A stretch of 64,000 bases of DNA from Micropterix aruncella (GCA_944548615.1 OX155964.1:62001-126000); one strand, 5' to 3'; counted from the first letter of the stretch, positions 44,958 to 57,909 are shown. The notes: generated by a model not told the origin, from the sequence alone. Program-made: numbers and translations.

Positions 44958-46675
44958 TGTTGGGGGTTTTGCTGGTGAGCCCTCAGGTGACTGATGTAGC
45001 CGATCTTGGCTTTGAATGTGCGTGCACATTTGGCGCAAGTCAAGACACCATCGACGTAATTATACTTTATGGCCGCCGGGTGGTCGGGCCTTTAGCTCGT
45101 CGCGCTTGGCATCTAAGTCGAGCAGCCTCTTCTTTTCAAAATCATCTATATTGCCCTGCACTAGCAGTCTCCATCCTGGGCGATCTTTCGCTTTACTCTC
45201 CCACTGAGAGGGTTCAATGTTGCACCTTTTCATATGCCTCTTCTGAGTATCCTTGTATCTGAGTAGCTGGCCGCCTTGTTTCCGCTTGCCGTTCTTTAGT
45301 TCAGCGTAAAAGATACGCTTTGCCACTCTCTCGTCAGGCATACGGGAGACATGTCCGCACCATCTCAGCTGTCGTCGCATCATGTATGCTTCTATTCCGC
45401 TGACTTTAGCGCGTCGAAGAACTTCCGTGTTCCTCACACGGTCCGACCACTTGATGTTCATTAAGTCGCGTAGGCATCGAAGGTGGAATTTGTCAAGTGC
45501 GCGAATGTGCTTTCGGTATGGGCACCATGTCTCTGACGAGTAGAGGAGGTTTGGGAGGACGATCGCCATGTAGACCGACACTTTTGTTCCCAGCTTGATG
45601 TCGTGTGAGCTGAAGACTTTGCTACGGAGTTTACCGAAAGCTGCAGAAGCAGCTCCTATCCTCCCGTTCAATTCAGAGTCAAGGTCACATTTTGCTGTTA
45701 TAGTGCTACCAAGGTATTTGAATTTGTCCACTTGCTTCAGAGGAGTCTCTCCGAGCTTAATAGATATAGGTTCTTCATTAAGTGTGTTGGCCATCACTTC
45801 GGTTTTCTTCACACTGATTTTTAGGCCAAAGTTCTTACATGACACGTCGAGGTTAGTCATTAACCTTTGCAGGCCATCTGGGCTTTCGGATACGAAGCAT
45901 AGATCATCGGCATACATTATATCCGTTATCGTGGCGTATGATACTTTTGTATGGGCTTTAAGTCTTGCCAGATTAAAAAGAGAGCCATCTGTGCGAAAAC
46001 GAATTCTAACACCTTCTGAGATGTGTTGCAGAGCATCACGGACTACAACTGCGAAATATAAGGCAAACAAGGTAGGCGCAAGCACGCAGCCTTGTTTCAC
46101 GCCACAGCTTACAGGAAAGAACCCTGTTTGTTCACCGTTGACTGACACACAGCATTCCATGTCATCATGCAGAAGTCGAATCAGTCTGACAAATTTCTCA
46201 GTGCATCCAACCTTTTCCAGAATCTTCCACAGGGCTTCACGTGATACGCTGTCAAATGCCTTCTCTAGGTCAACAAAACATAGATACAGATTTTGACCCT
46301 GTTCTCTGCTTCTTTCCTGTATTTGACGAACGGAGAAGATAGCTTCACAGGTTCCTCGATCTGGACGGAATCCGAACTGGGTTTCTGGTAGAATCCTCTC
46401 CGACAGGGTCATCAGTCGGTTTAAAAGTATTCGGGCGAACACTTTACCAGGAGCAGAGAGAATTGATATTCCGCGGTACGAATTGCAGTCAGAACGGTCG
46501 CCTTTGTTCTTGTACAGCGAGCAGATGCGAGAGACTTTAAAGTCTGCTGGTACACGTTCTTCGACCCACATTCGTCCGAACAATGCCCATAGCTTCGTGT
46601 GCAGCTCATCGCCTCCATATTTCAGTAGCTCTCCTGGTAAGTTGTCGATGACAGTCGCCTTCTTATTCTTTGAAT
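44958..46675 (-). pseudogene. 5'-truncated LINE: RT domain and C-terminal C2H2 finger
   Basis: From about 46675 the - strand frame reads [20 protein letters not shown] and on through [77 protein letters not shown], catalytic YADDLCFV and [13 protein letters not shown], to a stop at 45060. One base later in frame, 45060-44958 encodes a C2H2 finger ([21 protein letters not shown]), separated by a single frameshift. RT plus terminal C2H2 finger marks an RTE/Proto2-like group. The endonuclease is missing. Otherwise the copy is well preserved, so it is fairly recent. Confidence 0.88.
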
Positions 46676-46679
46676 ACTA

Positions 46680-48290
46680 ATGAAATATCGTAACATGCTT
46701 GTTCCGGAAAAACTCGGGATTTTTGGTAAAAATTGTTTTTCAATCCGCTGTCGATGTTCGAGTAGTGTAGAGCCAGTGCAGGATTTACGTATAAGCTACA
46801 CAAGCTATAGCTTAGTGCCCCCACTTTCTTGTGGGGCCCCAAAAATATGTCCGAGTAAGCAATTGTCTATATCTCACAACATATATCTCACAAAGGGCCC
46901 CATATCTCAAATAGCTTAGGGCCTTATGGGGTCTAAATCCTGCCCTGTATAGAGCGGCTGCCCTGTATAGAGCGGCTTATTTTATTACTCTTAGAAAGCA
47001 ATGTCATTTCAGAAGGAAGGAAAAATAAGGGGATAGGAAAGTAAAACCTATTTAATGGAATGTCAATGGAGCTTATTCTACTAATTAATGTAGGTAGCCT
47101 GGATGGCTAATGTGCCTAGCCTCAGAAAGGTCTCAGATACAAACTTTGAGGTCACGTAGATTCACGTACGCAAATAAATACTTTAAATACAAGGGGTCTT
47201 TCTTACAGATATACATATAATGACTAGATACTTACCTACATACTTCTGTAGAATTACGACCTGCAGGCTGAGTTTTGAATCGATAGAGAAAATGTTATAT
47301 ATGAGATGACGTCATTTTCTATTGATTTCATTTGGGATTCAAACGTGAAATTGGAAAGAGATTGATAAAGAGATATAGAGATAGAGATATGATGTCATGT
47401 CATCTCGTGTACGACATTTCCTATGCCGATTCAAATATCGACGCCCTTATAGGCTGATCCATGCCTGTTCCTCTGTATAATTATCTCCACGCGCCGCACA
47501 CCTTGATTAGAAAGCCTTTTTTACCTAGTAAATTACTTCACTCAGGACTTTCTTACATTATCCATCCATCGCTATATCCAGGCTGTCTCGCGGTCTTCTT
47601 CTTGTAGTAGGGATTTCCTTCACTCTTCGCCTCTGTAACCAACGTGGGCTGATCGGCAAGTTGCAGAAGCTGTCCGTCATGTAAGTAGGTTTTATCATTA
47701 AAACTCTTTTTCAAAGACTAGTAGTTAGTCGATTTCTTTCACCGTTACTGAGCAGGATTCACTGTCGTACAACACAGTGTAGTTATTATTGTATTGTAGG
47801 AGTTAGCTACCCTCATTTTGGATATTTTGTCAACAGAATATTTGACTCATGTAAGAAGGTACAGGTAGATCTTATTTTTAGTGTAAGCATTGAATGTACA
47901 GTAATCAATGGGGTAAGGTATATCATTCAAGATGTTGTACCTGTATTAACAATAAAAGATGTTATTAGTATAATTATGATATGAACAAGGTAGAAAGCCG
48001 TCCACAATGGTTTTACAAATATTATAAAGCGCTTTTGCAAATTGAACAATTTATTGTGTACTTACTTGCATTTTGCGAGGTTTAATCCATCCATAATAGA
48101 TGTCGCTTTACTGCAATAACAAAGTATGACAATCATATACAAATAAAACCGAAAAATTATTAATTATGATTATATTCGTCATTAAATGATTTACCAGTTC
48201 AGCTCAATTTTGTGATTTATGAAACTTTAGCAATTGAAGGTTTTTCATTTGAAAGACCGCCATCTATCGGTGATCTACTGAAAGTAGTGC
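46680..48290. other. Intergenic, no gene seen
   Basis: AT-rich, with no recognisable coding or element ends. A CGCCATCTATCGGTG block at 48258 precedes the CpG-rich start of the next gene. Confidence 0.45.
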
Positions 48291-48504
48291 GGTGCGCGTG
48301 CGCACTTGCGAGGGAGGCGAGAGGAGCGGCGGCGCGGGGGAGAACGAGAGAGCGAGAGAGCGGCCAATAGGGATCAATCGTGGCCGAAAGCAGCGCGATG
48401 GCGGTGGCGTCGTCGGCGGCGCGCGCGACCGGCGATCGATAGAGAATCGGCGCGGCGATCGAATAATCGAAGTGAATCGTGCGGAGGTGTTCGATGGTTG
48501 TACG
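48250..48504 (+). promoter_or_regulatory. CpG-rich candidate promoter/5' UTR
   Basis: GC- and CpG-rich DNA with purine-rich GAGAGCGAGAGAG (GAGA-like) near 48345 sits just upstream of ATG 48505. No TATA box stands out. Assigned by position and composition only. Confidence 0.4.
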
Positions 48505-48839
48505 ATGTTAGTGGCGGTGCGGACGGACGAGGGAGGGCCGCAGGCCCACGTGTCCACGGTGGAGATCGGCGGCGAGGAGCGGCAGTTCGCCAGCGCCGAG
48601 TGCCAGACCGATTCGGAGGCGCCGGGGACTCCGGGGGCGCCGGGGGCTCCGGGGGCGCCGGCGCGGACGCAGGAGCCCCCGGGCGCCGCGCCGGCGCCGG
48701 CTGCGGTGGCGCCGGGACGGCGGCGGCGCGAGCGGCGGCCGCGGCGGCGCCCCAGGGCTCCGCCGGCGCCCCCGCCCTACTCCACGCTGCCCCCGGCGCA
48801 CCTCCAGACTTTCCACCCGGTGCCGATACCTGCCACCAG
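48505..48839 (+). CDS. First coding exon of an unrecognised Pro/Arg-rich protein
   Basis: I do not recognise this gene. ATG at 48505 opens a frame of 111 codons ending at donor gtaaat (48840), phase 2. The frame is also open upstream to 48292, presumably 5' UTR. It begins MLVAVRTDEGGPQAHVSTVE and contains FASAECQTDSEAPG. Next are an Ala/Pro/Gly-rich linker, an Arg cluster (GRRRRERRPRRRPR), then PPPYSTLPPAHLQTFHP. PPPY is a possible WW-domain ligand. The block is CpG-rich and precedes long AT-rich DNA, as for a first exon with a promoter at 48250-48500. No certain downstream exon was found before 64000. Confidence 0.6.
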
Positions 48840-48841
48840 GT

Positions 48842-50225
48842 AAATTACCCCACTCTCGAGTTTAGTGACGGGAATCTCTCTGTTCATAAATTCGCAACGA
48901 AACGATTCTACTATTCGAAGGGTAAGGAACATGGTGTGATAAAACTCCAATCGTGCTAATGGAAAAGCTAGCACCGCTGCTGTTTCCGCTTTTTCTAGTA
49001 CTGCGGTTCAACGAAGTACTACCTACTTAGTTTTGTTCGGCCCGCGTGCCGAGCGACACCTCAACCCACAGCCTCAACAACTCACTTCTACCGTCCACGA
49101 TATGACACCCGCCACCTGGACCCTTTCTCCCGAACGAGTTTCATTGAAACTGGTTGTCTCGTCAGGTGAGCGGCTTGTTTACAAACAAACCGATGTCGAC
49201 CAGAATGAAATGGATCGATTGCACTGAATTATCGGTAGAGACAATGACAATAACATTTGCATAATTTCTAATAATGTATGGTAAGTGAATAAGCCATTGA
49301 ATGAAAAAGCGCGATCGATAGAACATCGCAGAGAAATGAATGAACAATTCTATGCAAATCTACTTTTCGGTGAAAGACGTACATAATATGGTATTCCAAA
49401 TTAGCAGTCAAAGTCCGCTGACGAAAAAATAAAAATAAAAAGTAGGTATTTATTTCCAATACAACCATACAATTGTGTAGGAATGACAGTAATTAATCTT
49501 AAACTAGTTACTCAATTTAGACAAGAGATGATATACAATATATAGCTTTAAACTTACCAATTTACAAAAAACATAGACTATAATGATAACAGTTTACAAC
49601 AAAACAATTAACGGTAAATAATATGTATTAGATTAAATGGGTAGATACGATGCTATGTATTTTCAAAATATTTTAAGAAGTCGTTATGAGCATACATGTT
49701 GATTTTAAGCAGATAGACTCGGATGGATCTCTTGAAAATATCACAATAAACACCCGTAAAACATACTTAGGTAGAAATAGGTACGTGCTGGTGAGTTACA
49801 TTTAACCTTACCAACTGCATACAAGATAAATGAGGTCCATTTCATGAATGGCCGCCTAATTAAAAGCCTTTGTGGCGACCGCATTGAAACGACTCCGTTT
49901 CTCTCTTAATATTGACGACCCACTGATTGTATTCGACATTTTCGAGATGCGAGATCATTTATTTTATTTCCGATTGCTTGTCTATTTGATGAGTCGTTAT
50001 CTCGCTCGGGGCGCATGAATCAAATGTGCTTTTGAAGCGGGTCTATCGCTGGGGCTAAAACAAAACCAAAGGCAGGTACCTATACCGCTCGCGATGGCCG
50101 CCAAGTCTCTTGCAACAACAACGACGTGTTTTGTTGGGATGAGTAAAACAACATTTGAGGATTTAAAACGCGAGTTGATAGTGGCGGTGAATGGTTTCGT
50201 GCAGTTTGGGCCAAAAGATCCATTT
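48842..50225. other. Intron or intergenic, no feature seen
   Basis: Probably the first intron of the preceding gene. AT-rich, with only short, non-conserved ORFs. Confidence 0.4.
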
Positions 50226-50229
50226 TGTT

Positions 50230-50889
50230 CTTAGATCAGCTCAACTCACGATTCAGCTCCTATTCAGAAACCTCCTCGAGTGGAAGGCTACCTCGGGTAA
50301 GACTCCCGTGTCTCAGGCCTCAGAGCTGGTGGACCGGTTTCTCACGGCGGGATTGCATCCCAGCGCCACTGCACGGTTTGCGCACCGGTCGGCGATGCCA
50401 ATCGGTTGTGCATTCTGACTAACTGCTGAAGGGGTCTGGAGACTATGGAAATACACTGTTTCTTAAGCAGCGGGGGTGGATGTTGGCCTGTTGTCATGCC
50501 ATTCTTGAAATGACCTTGGGCCACTCGATCCCGTGTGGCACTACAAGCAAAGAACGCCCAGGTCCGCGATAAATTCGAACTGAATTACCGCTGTAATTTT
50601 TTATTTTTATATACAACAGGTAGAGGTTGCGTAAGCGACTCGTAACCAGTCGGGAGGACAGAGGCAGACGGAGATATCCTGCCAAAACTGGCAGTCAGGG
50701 GGCGAGGCTGCCAGCTGGTTACCTTTCTCGATGCCTCGCCGTAAGGCTTTGGCCTCTGACAGGCAGGTGGCGGAGCTTGACGGTGGATTGTTTTGTCCTA
50801 AGTATTATGCGCTCACTTCACGGGAGATAGAAGGATTACTTCGTTAAAACTTCCTGAGGTGACGGGTTCGCCCGTTGTAGTTGACAACT
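50230..50889 (-). mobile_element. SINE-like element, copy D (divergent)
   Basis: It runs from CAGCTCAACTCACGATTCAG to GGTTCGCCCGTTGTAGTTGA in the same order as copies B' and E. Shared blocks include CTGACTAAC, CAGCGGGGGTGG and GGTCCGCGATAAATTCG. It carries a subfamily-specific GC-rich segment (50645-50735) and an AT insert near 50597. Flanking duplications are not evident. Confidence 0.8.
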
Positions 50890-51404
50890 TTACTACTGTA
50901 TAAAGTGCTTATATTCAATCAGTATGATATTTAAAATCCCGTTACACAAGTATACTCAATCAATCGATCGCTTTTGTCTGGATGTTTTTCTCGATTGATA
51001 CTTTGAATTTCACAAATGGTGATCATTTTAAAGTTTTTTCTTGTCGAAATTAAGACGTGTGATTTGGGTCAATCGACTAATGTTTTGGCTATAGGTAATT
51101 ATTATTGTGCCTAATGTCCGTTCGCTATAAAATATTGCAACCGTAATAGTCATAACTATAAGCATTAACGGCTGAGGTGTTATACATTACATTACATTTA
51201 CGTCGTGTCCAATTGGTGGCCAAAAACCGCTCTTGGACGTGTCAAAATATTTGTGTTTTAAGTAGTAAGTCTCATTACTACTTTAATCTTTACTTAACAT
51301 ACATATGTTATTTAAAAAAATATATAGCATCTAAGAAACTTTGAAACCTACTAAAAGTTATTCGTCGTAGAATCTTATTACAAAACAAATTAAAGGCTTA
51401 TTTA

Positions 51405-51603
51405 ATAAAATAGTCAATAATTCTAATGGCTACCTACTAAACATACAATAATTAAAATAGTCAGTTAAAAAGTTGAATAATCAAAGCAGAAGCCTAACAA
51501 TTGAAATAGTCAATAAATCGAATATGTACGTACTAAAAACTGTACATAGTAACATCCAAAGTAGTAAGTAAATTGTTAAATAATCAAACTAAAGCTAAAT
51601 CTT
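51405..51603. repeat. Imperfect tandem repeat, about 97 bp, two units
   Basis: AAATAGTCAATAATTC...AATAATCAAAGCAGAAGC is followed by AAATAGTCAATAAATC...AATAATCAAACTAAAGC. AT-rich and diverged. Rest of 50890-53180: no gene seen. Confidence 0.5.
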
Positions 51604-52639
51604 ACATTTAAATACTAAAAGTACATATATAATTATCATTCAAATTGGTACAATATTTCGTGGCTCTCGAATCGGTCAGATTATATATACTCGTAGTTTA
51701 TGATACGGTTTGCATTTTCTTCGCGAGAGTTAACTCGAGGGTCGTCTCCGACTACGACTTCGTCTCGTTTGCTTCTATATATAATAATATTTCGCTTTAT
51801 TTCGGTCTCGGAGAGACGAAGCGAGGCGAAATGACGGCCGCTTTCGTCGCCGTTGATTTATTACAGCCGCGTATTCACAGCAGAAATGAAGGAAATTGGC
51901 CCGCCGAGCGCCCGAGGAATAGGTACAACTCATAGAACGGAAGCCGCGTCTGTCATTGGCGACAAATTTACACCCGCATTTTACTCTTCCGCGTACAATT
52001 TTATTTGAAGGCTCCAAACGGACTTCATAACAGCCAGTTCTACAGCAATCACTATAAAGTCAAACGAAACATCTTTCCCCCGATACGTTTCAGCTTGATT
52101 GAGGAGACTCTAAACAATGATCTGTGCATCGTGGAAATAAAGAATACTGCACATCGTCCGTTTATAAAAACCCAATTTAAAACACCTCTACAACGAGACA
52201 AAATATCCTATAGTACGGGCCAAAGGAACGTTCCGGTGAGGCAATTAATCATTAGGCCGGCCCCGCCCCTTTTACTACCTGTTTGTAGGGATGCGTGTCG
52301 CAACCTTCGCAGATTATCTATCAGATTATTATATTATTGAGATTGAGCAGCGAAACTTTTGTCGGATCACTTTTCAGTTCGTCAAAAAATAACAAAATGT
52401 TATGTATAAAGCACCGAGTCTATCACCCTTTAACTTCAATAGCTCCCGGTTAGAAAATATGCTCTCCATTGCTCAACCATTGTATTTTATATACATATAT
52501 GGGACTCATTATTACAAAATACTACGATAAAATTTTATTAATGACTTTTGAAATTAATTCGATATGATATACATATATAACCTAGAAAATCTGCGCTTGG
52601 ATGTTCAACGTTCATACCTTGCAATACTGACGTTCATAT

Positions 52640-52772
52640 GTTATACCTTTTAATAGGTATTTATTTAAATATTATACTTGTTATTTTCATTACTTTTGAC
52701 TTAACCAAGTGTAGGAACTCCTATCAACTGGTTTGAAATAAATAAATAAAATAAAAAATAAATAAATATACC
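52640..52772 (+). mobile_element. LINE 3' UTR tail
   Basis: CCAAGTGTAGGAACTCCTAT and CAACTGG are followed by (AAATA)n. The same tail (CCAAGTGTAGGAATGCCTAT) occurs at 61507-61566. Confidence 0.55.
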
Positions 52773-53185
52773 ATGCTATGATATATGATATGCCATGCTA
52801 TGATAATTAGTTTGCTAGTAAGTACTCATTAAATAACTCACATCACATAATTAGGTCATTATTTAATTACTGTAATTCTAAAATAATACTTGGAAATATG
52901 GAAAATATAGCAATCGGTACTATAATAAATGCAGATGTATAATACTGTTTCATCGAGCAAGCGTAATTCATCGATAAGCAATATCGACGTTAGCCGCATC
53001 CTTGTTGACAGCTCGGTTTATTACCCCATCGGAACGTTCCTTTGATCCGTACTTTAGTGTCAGAGCTCCCATGATCTTCCACCTAGCCGATGAATTAGTT
53101 AAGTCGCTTTCGCACCGGTATTGGTCGATGTGAAACTAGGAGCTATGTACCTACTATTCATAAGTTTTTATTAAAATGCTTTGTC

Positions 53186-53700
53186 CCGATCCAACCCTGG
53201 GTGCAGCAGCCATGTCATAGTGGATCTTAGGACGGGCTTTCATAATTGAATGCTATACAGAATTTCGTATTTGTGCTGTTGACCGTTGAGGAGTCCCCTC
53301 GTTGGAAGTTAACTCTGGGTGCAGCACCCTATTGCGGTGAATCTTAGAAAGGGCTATCATAATTAAATGCAAATACAAAATTTCCTATCTGTGCTGTCGA
53401 TCGTCGAGGAGTCCCCTTGGTAGAAGCCAATCCTGGGTACAGCAGCCTTGTCGCGGTGAAACTTAGAACCAGCTGCTAGCACAATGGAATGCATATACAA
53501 AATTTCGGTTCTGTGCTGTTGACCGTTGAGGAGTCCCCTCGTCGGGAGCCAACCCTGGGTGCAGCAGCCATGTCATGGTGAAATTTAGAACGGGCTATTA
53601 TAATGGAATGCATATACAAAATTGTGCGTCTGTGCTGTTGACCGTGGGAGAGTAGCCTCGTCGGGAGCCGATCCTAGGTGTAGAATCAGGTCATGCTCAC
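53186..53700. repeat. 120-bp tandem repeat, about 4.3 units
   Basis: Units share CTGTGCTGTTGACCGTTGAG, GAGTCCCCTCG, CCAACCCTGGGTGCAGCAGC, GTGAA.CTTAGAACGGGCT and GAATGCATATACAAAATTTC. The GAGGAGTCCCCTC hairpins fall at about 53288, 53406, 53528 and 53646, giving a period of 118-122 bp. Units are about 80-90% alike by eye. Confidence 0.9.
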
Positions 53701-53859
53701 CGTAAAATTTTAACTTCATAGGATAAGAAGAATCGGGTCTAATTCAGCTCGCAAGATGTGACCTAAACAAACTAACATTCAGGTACATACTAACAAACAT
53801 TGCAAGGTAAATAAAAGCTTGTAAAAAAGGCTAAGTCTGGATGGGTGAGGTGACGATGG

Positions 53860-54160
53860 ATGAAAGACAAATGGAGAACGGCAAAATGCATGCAGAACTT
53901 ATTTTAAAACTTAATCTCGACTTACGAGTTATTGCTTGGGCCTGTCTAGGACAAACTACGGATAGTAGTGGGCATGCTGAGTGAGCATTCTAGGCTCAAA
54001 AGGCACCTACACATTCTGGGTATCGCGGTGAGGCAATTCGCCGGGTCTGAAGCATGTGATCTGTGCGTGTCCAACATTATTTATAAGAATATAGTCGGTA
54101 GACACAGTTGTGGTAGAGATATGGCGGAAATATGCGAGACTCGACCTTCGTGACTGCAGG
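53860..54160 (+). pseudogene. RNase H-type LINE C-terminal relic
   Basis: The frame at 53968-54153 reads MLSEHSRLKRHLHILGI and ACDLCVSNIIYKNIV. It resembles the LTGH..L..HL..LGI...C..C tail of RNase H-bearing LINEs, as at 4860-5260. Frames break on both sides. No gene is seen from 54190 to 55225. Confidence 0.45.
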
Positions 54161-55227
54161 ACCTGCAGGCTAAAATGTATACATGGAGTCATGTATAAGG
54201 TGCAAATATCAGACTACTGATAACCAACCCCAAACTAAATTATAATCATAAAAATTACAATAAACAAAACTTTAAAAAATCCAAATTTAAAATAGGATTA
54301 TTGAAAGTTTTTAATTAAAAATGTCTTTTACGCATTACTTGTTAGTGTTTCTTTAATAAATTTGGTGAATTTGTTGTATATTTTTGGTTCGATGACGTCG
54401 GCGAGTCTCCCGGACTTGTAGACAATTCATACTTTTGTCGTTTATGCACTAGCCATTTTTGACCTATCAAAAAACGTCGATGCCAAAAGATAAGTCGCAA
54501 CAAAGTGCGGCGAGTACGTTCATTTTTGCATGCTTTTGAAACCGCGAGTACCCTTATTGCGTTTTTACCTAGTTGCGAACTAAAAAAAATAACGTCGGAA
54601 ATAGCAATGTAATGGAGGTGGTCCCGGGGACCCGCAGACGCAGGAGTGCACCTGGTAGCACCTGGTATGCGATAACTAAGCGTGATAAGCTCCAGCGCCT
54701 CACCACATGCGGGTGAATATCTGCTCCTGTTTCTAATAATAATCCATTAATTAATTAGTCCCACTTATGCCTTTTACGCTCTGTCATAAATGGACAATCG
54801 ATTTCGCTCCGTACTAAAAAAAGAGAGATAACCAGTAGTTGTTATTTAATTTGTGTACATAAGCAGGCAAATATAGGTAAATATAAGTAGGTGAACAGTG
54901 TACATAAGTAGGCAAATATACTAAATAATGTTATACTCGAAAAATATTTTCGACTAAATGATATTAAATTATTATACTAATGATATTAAAAACAAACAAA
55001 GATATTATATTAATGATATTAAAAACAATTATTTAAAAAAAAGTACAAACACTGGGAATATGATAAAATGGATCAATGAAAGATATTCACAGCAATACAT
55101 ACTTCATACATTACACAATACTTACTGATATGACAGATTGGTACATTCATAAATATATACATACTATAAAACAGATGATATATAGAAATATGACAGAGAT
55201 ACATATAATTTGAAATATAATTATATG

Positions 55228-56038
55228 GGGTGTTATCACTGCATGGGCATATTTTTCTGTGGGTGAATCAATACAATGTGGTAAAAACTTTTGATATTTT
55301 TTTTAGAAAAAAAACAAAAAAATATATTTTGGTTTTTTCTAAATTCATTTGAAAATTTGAAGAAGTTGACTGTTAAATAAAGGTTTGAGAAGCGTTTTAG
55401 CGCGCTGCGCCATCTAGCAGTAGGTAATAAGTCGTAAATAAACAAGATCAGCGACATCGAAACGCGTCGATATATTTCCCTAATTAAATTTGCATATAAA
55501 TTAATTCAAGGAACTATTTATTTGCCAGAGATATGTAAATTTGAATTGTGCGTACCGGTAAATTACACATCGAGGAGATCGCATCTATTGTTTAATGTGC
55601 CGTACCATCGTACAAATATTTTTGTAGACAGGCCAGTGGAAAGGGTTATAGCTCTTCTTGATACCTTACCCACAGAAATGGACATCTTTTGTATATCCCT
55701 TTGGCAGCTAAAGAGGCAACTCCCTCCCTGCTATCTCATGTTTATCATAATCTGTCTTTTATTTAGTTTTATATTTTTATGTTTTTTTTTCTTGTTCAAT
55801 GTTAGCAATAATTTAGTTATGTAAGTCAGACTTACACTCTAGCTTTAATATTCAAGGGCGAATTGGATTCATCTGTAATGCTCTTGAATAATATTTGAAA
55901 CTAATAATAAATAATACATAATAAAATAAATAAGAGTTAAAAATAAAAAATAATTTTTTTTTTTATTTTTATTAAAAGTTGCTTACTTCATTGTACCGAG
56001 TCACCTACAAAAAAAATGCCCGTGCAGTAATAACACCC
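55228..56038. mobile_element. DNA element with 29-bp terminal inverted repeats
   Basis: GGGTGTTATCACTGCATGGG at 55228 and its inverse ending at 56038 match over 29 bp with about four differences. The 811-bp interior contains a LINE tail and no transposase, so it is non-autonomous. The target duplication is not clear. Confidence 0.7.
55470..55925 (+). pseudogene. LINE RT C-terminal fragment inside the TIR element
   Basis: The frame reads KFAYKLIQGTIYLPEICKFE, then SRRSHLLFNVPYHRTNIFVD and EMDIFCISLWQLKRQL with a stop. An AATAAATAATACATAATAAA tail follows. It is related in pattern to the - strand end at 38405. Confidence 0.65.
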
Positions 56039-56589
56039 TATCTCTATATTTTGTCAGTGCCTAAACTTCACCGATACATCACTGAATGTCCATTTACATA
56101 GGTCGTTTTCACTTCAAGAAATTCGCAAAATGTTTCCGTGGATTTTAGGGCAGCATCCCAAACACCTCGAAAATAGAGGCCGATGGCGGATTGAAACCCC
56201 GCGTTATCTCCGCTTCCTCAAGGTAAAATACGCAGAGATCGGTCTCAGATAGTGCCATCAGACGTAGCTATGCTTATTCAACATTAAACAGTGTCCTGTG
56301 AGAATACCTGTAAATGCGTAGTTGCTTTCTGCTTAGTTTTTGTAACTAGCGAATGCTTTTTTGCAACTCTTCGTTCGTTTGGTAGGTATATCTTGCAAGT
56401 ATTTGTGTGTCTGTTGTCCCTCTTATTCATTAACATTTTGGGTTGGTATGACTGAGCCGCCACATAATGTTTCTGCTCCTATTGAAGGACTAGATCAAAT
56501 ACGATTTTCGATGCTTCTAGATTGCAAACTGAATCTTCTTCAAGTACCTTCTTTTTTTTCATAGCTATCTCGGCTTTTGATGCTGCTGC

Positions 56590-57905
56590 CCGGAACGAGA
56601 AAATCGTGTTTCTTTTAAACGATTGTCCTTAATTCTTTAGCCAAGATGTTTGGCGCCTTTCTGAGCCTCTCTATTCTGCTATTCGGTCCTGGATAATAAG
56701 TTGCAGAATATAGTTCTTGACTGCTTCTTATAAAGTAACCGAAGCATTCTAATTTTCCAGCTCCAATTCTTACCCTATTTTTTTCGAGTACCAAGTCGTT
56801 GCGAACTTTATCATTTCACGGAATCTTAAACATCCGTCGGCATACCTAACAAATATTCGAGCCTGAATCTTTTTACAGGAGGATCTACAAGAACTGGAAA
56901 AACGAAGCATCTAACCAATCTGATTCTTAAAGGAAGATTCGCGGGTGTGAATCTTTTTCACCCATTCTTCATTCACCAAGCTGCAGAAGTACCTACTTGT
57001 ATTTCTAGACACGTTCTACTTGAATCCCGTTTACCTCAATATTAGCGGCGATATTGCATTCTTTGCAGATAGCCATCATTTTGGTTTTCCTTTTATTTAT
57101 ATTAAAACCGTATTCGATGCTGACTCGGCTGACATTAGTAGCCAGTTCCTGGAGTTCTTTGACACTAGCTGCCAATAATACAGTGTCATCAGCATAGCAA
57201 AAGTTATTGACGAGTGTCATTTTCGAGAATACCGTTATTTAGGTACCTACTAAATCGCTTCCCTGGAGGCCATTTCCTAGTATATAAGGTATTCGCCACA
57301 GGTCGAAATTACCATTAAGAGGTAGGTTACTAGGACTGATTATGTACATGCAGCTAAACATGATTTTGAACTTTTGATTTTGATTAGATTTTTTTCTGAA
57401 AAGACATGATTTTGGATATTATCAGTATTTTTACAGGATATTATTTTACATGAAAAACAAAGTATAAAGCTATCTGCATTTTTTTTTCATTTAAGCCTTT
57501 ATTAGTGAGTGCAAAGAAATCTGAAAATCCGAAAGTTGAACAAAAATAACGCCTTTTCCTCGGTAGCCAAGATTTCAAAGGCGTCCGTTTCGGTTTCATC
57601 TACCAGGATGGAAGCGAAACGGCACATTGCCTCCAGTATGGGTTGGCAATGATGTGGATATCTGTCGCGTCTAGGTTAAGTCTTTAGAGCACCCAGAAGT
57701 TTTTCATGACATACTCTATCAAAGGACCTCATAGTCGATGGAGCACGCAAAGGCGTCAGTGTTCGCGTCTCTGCATAGTTGAATGAGTACCTGCAGAGCA
57801 AAAAGACCTTCTCTAGAGCCAACTGTACTTACTCCTGAAGCCGAAATGGGCGATACTGCTGTTCTCTTCGCACTTTTGATATATTCCGCAGTATACGCAT
57901 TTCAG
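56590..57905 (-). pseudogene. RTE-like LINE RT relic
   Basis: The - strand from 57900 reads GSREGLFALQVLIQLCRDAN and CSIDYE. It resumes at 57220-57005 with MTLVNNFCYADDTVLLAAS, then GFNINKRKTKMMAICKECN and NGIQVERV. The order matches fingers, palm (YADD) and thumb of RTE-group RTs. The intervening part (57230-57590) is largely lost or replaced. Confidence 0.75.
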
Positions 57906-57909
57906 GAAT

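Noticed and set aside
53186..53700. CRISPR-like reading of the 120-bp tandem array
   Set aside because: Units are contiguous, homologous along their whole length and lack unique spacers.
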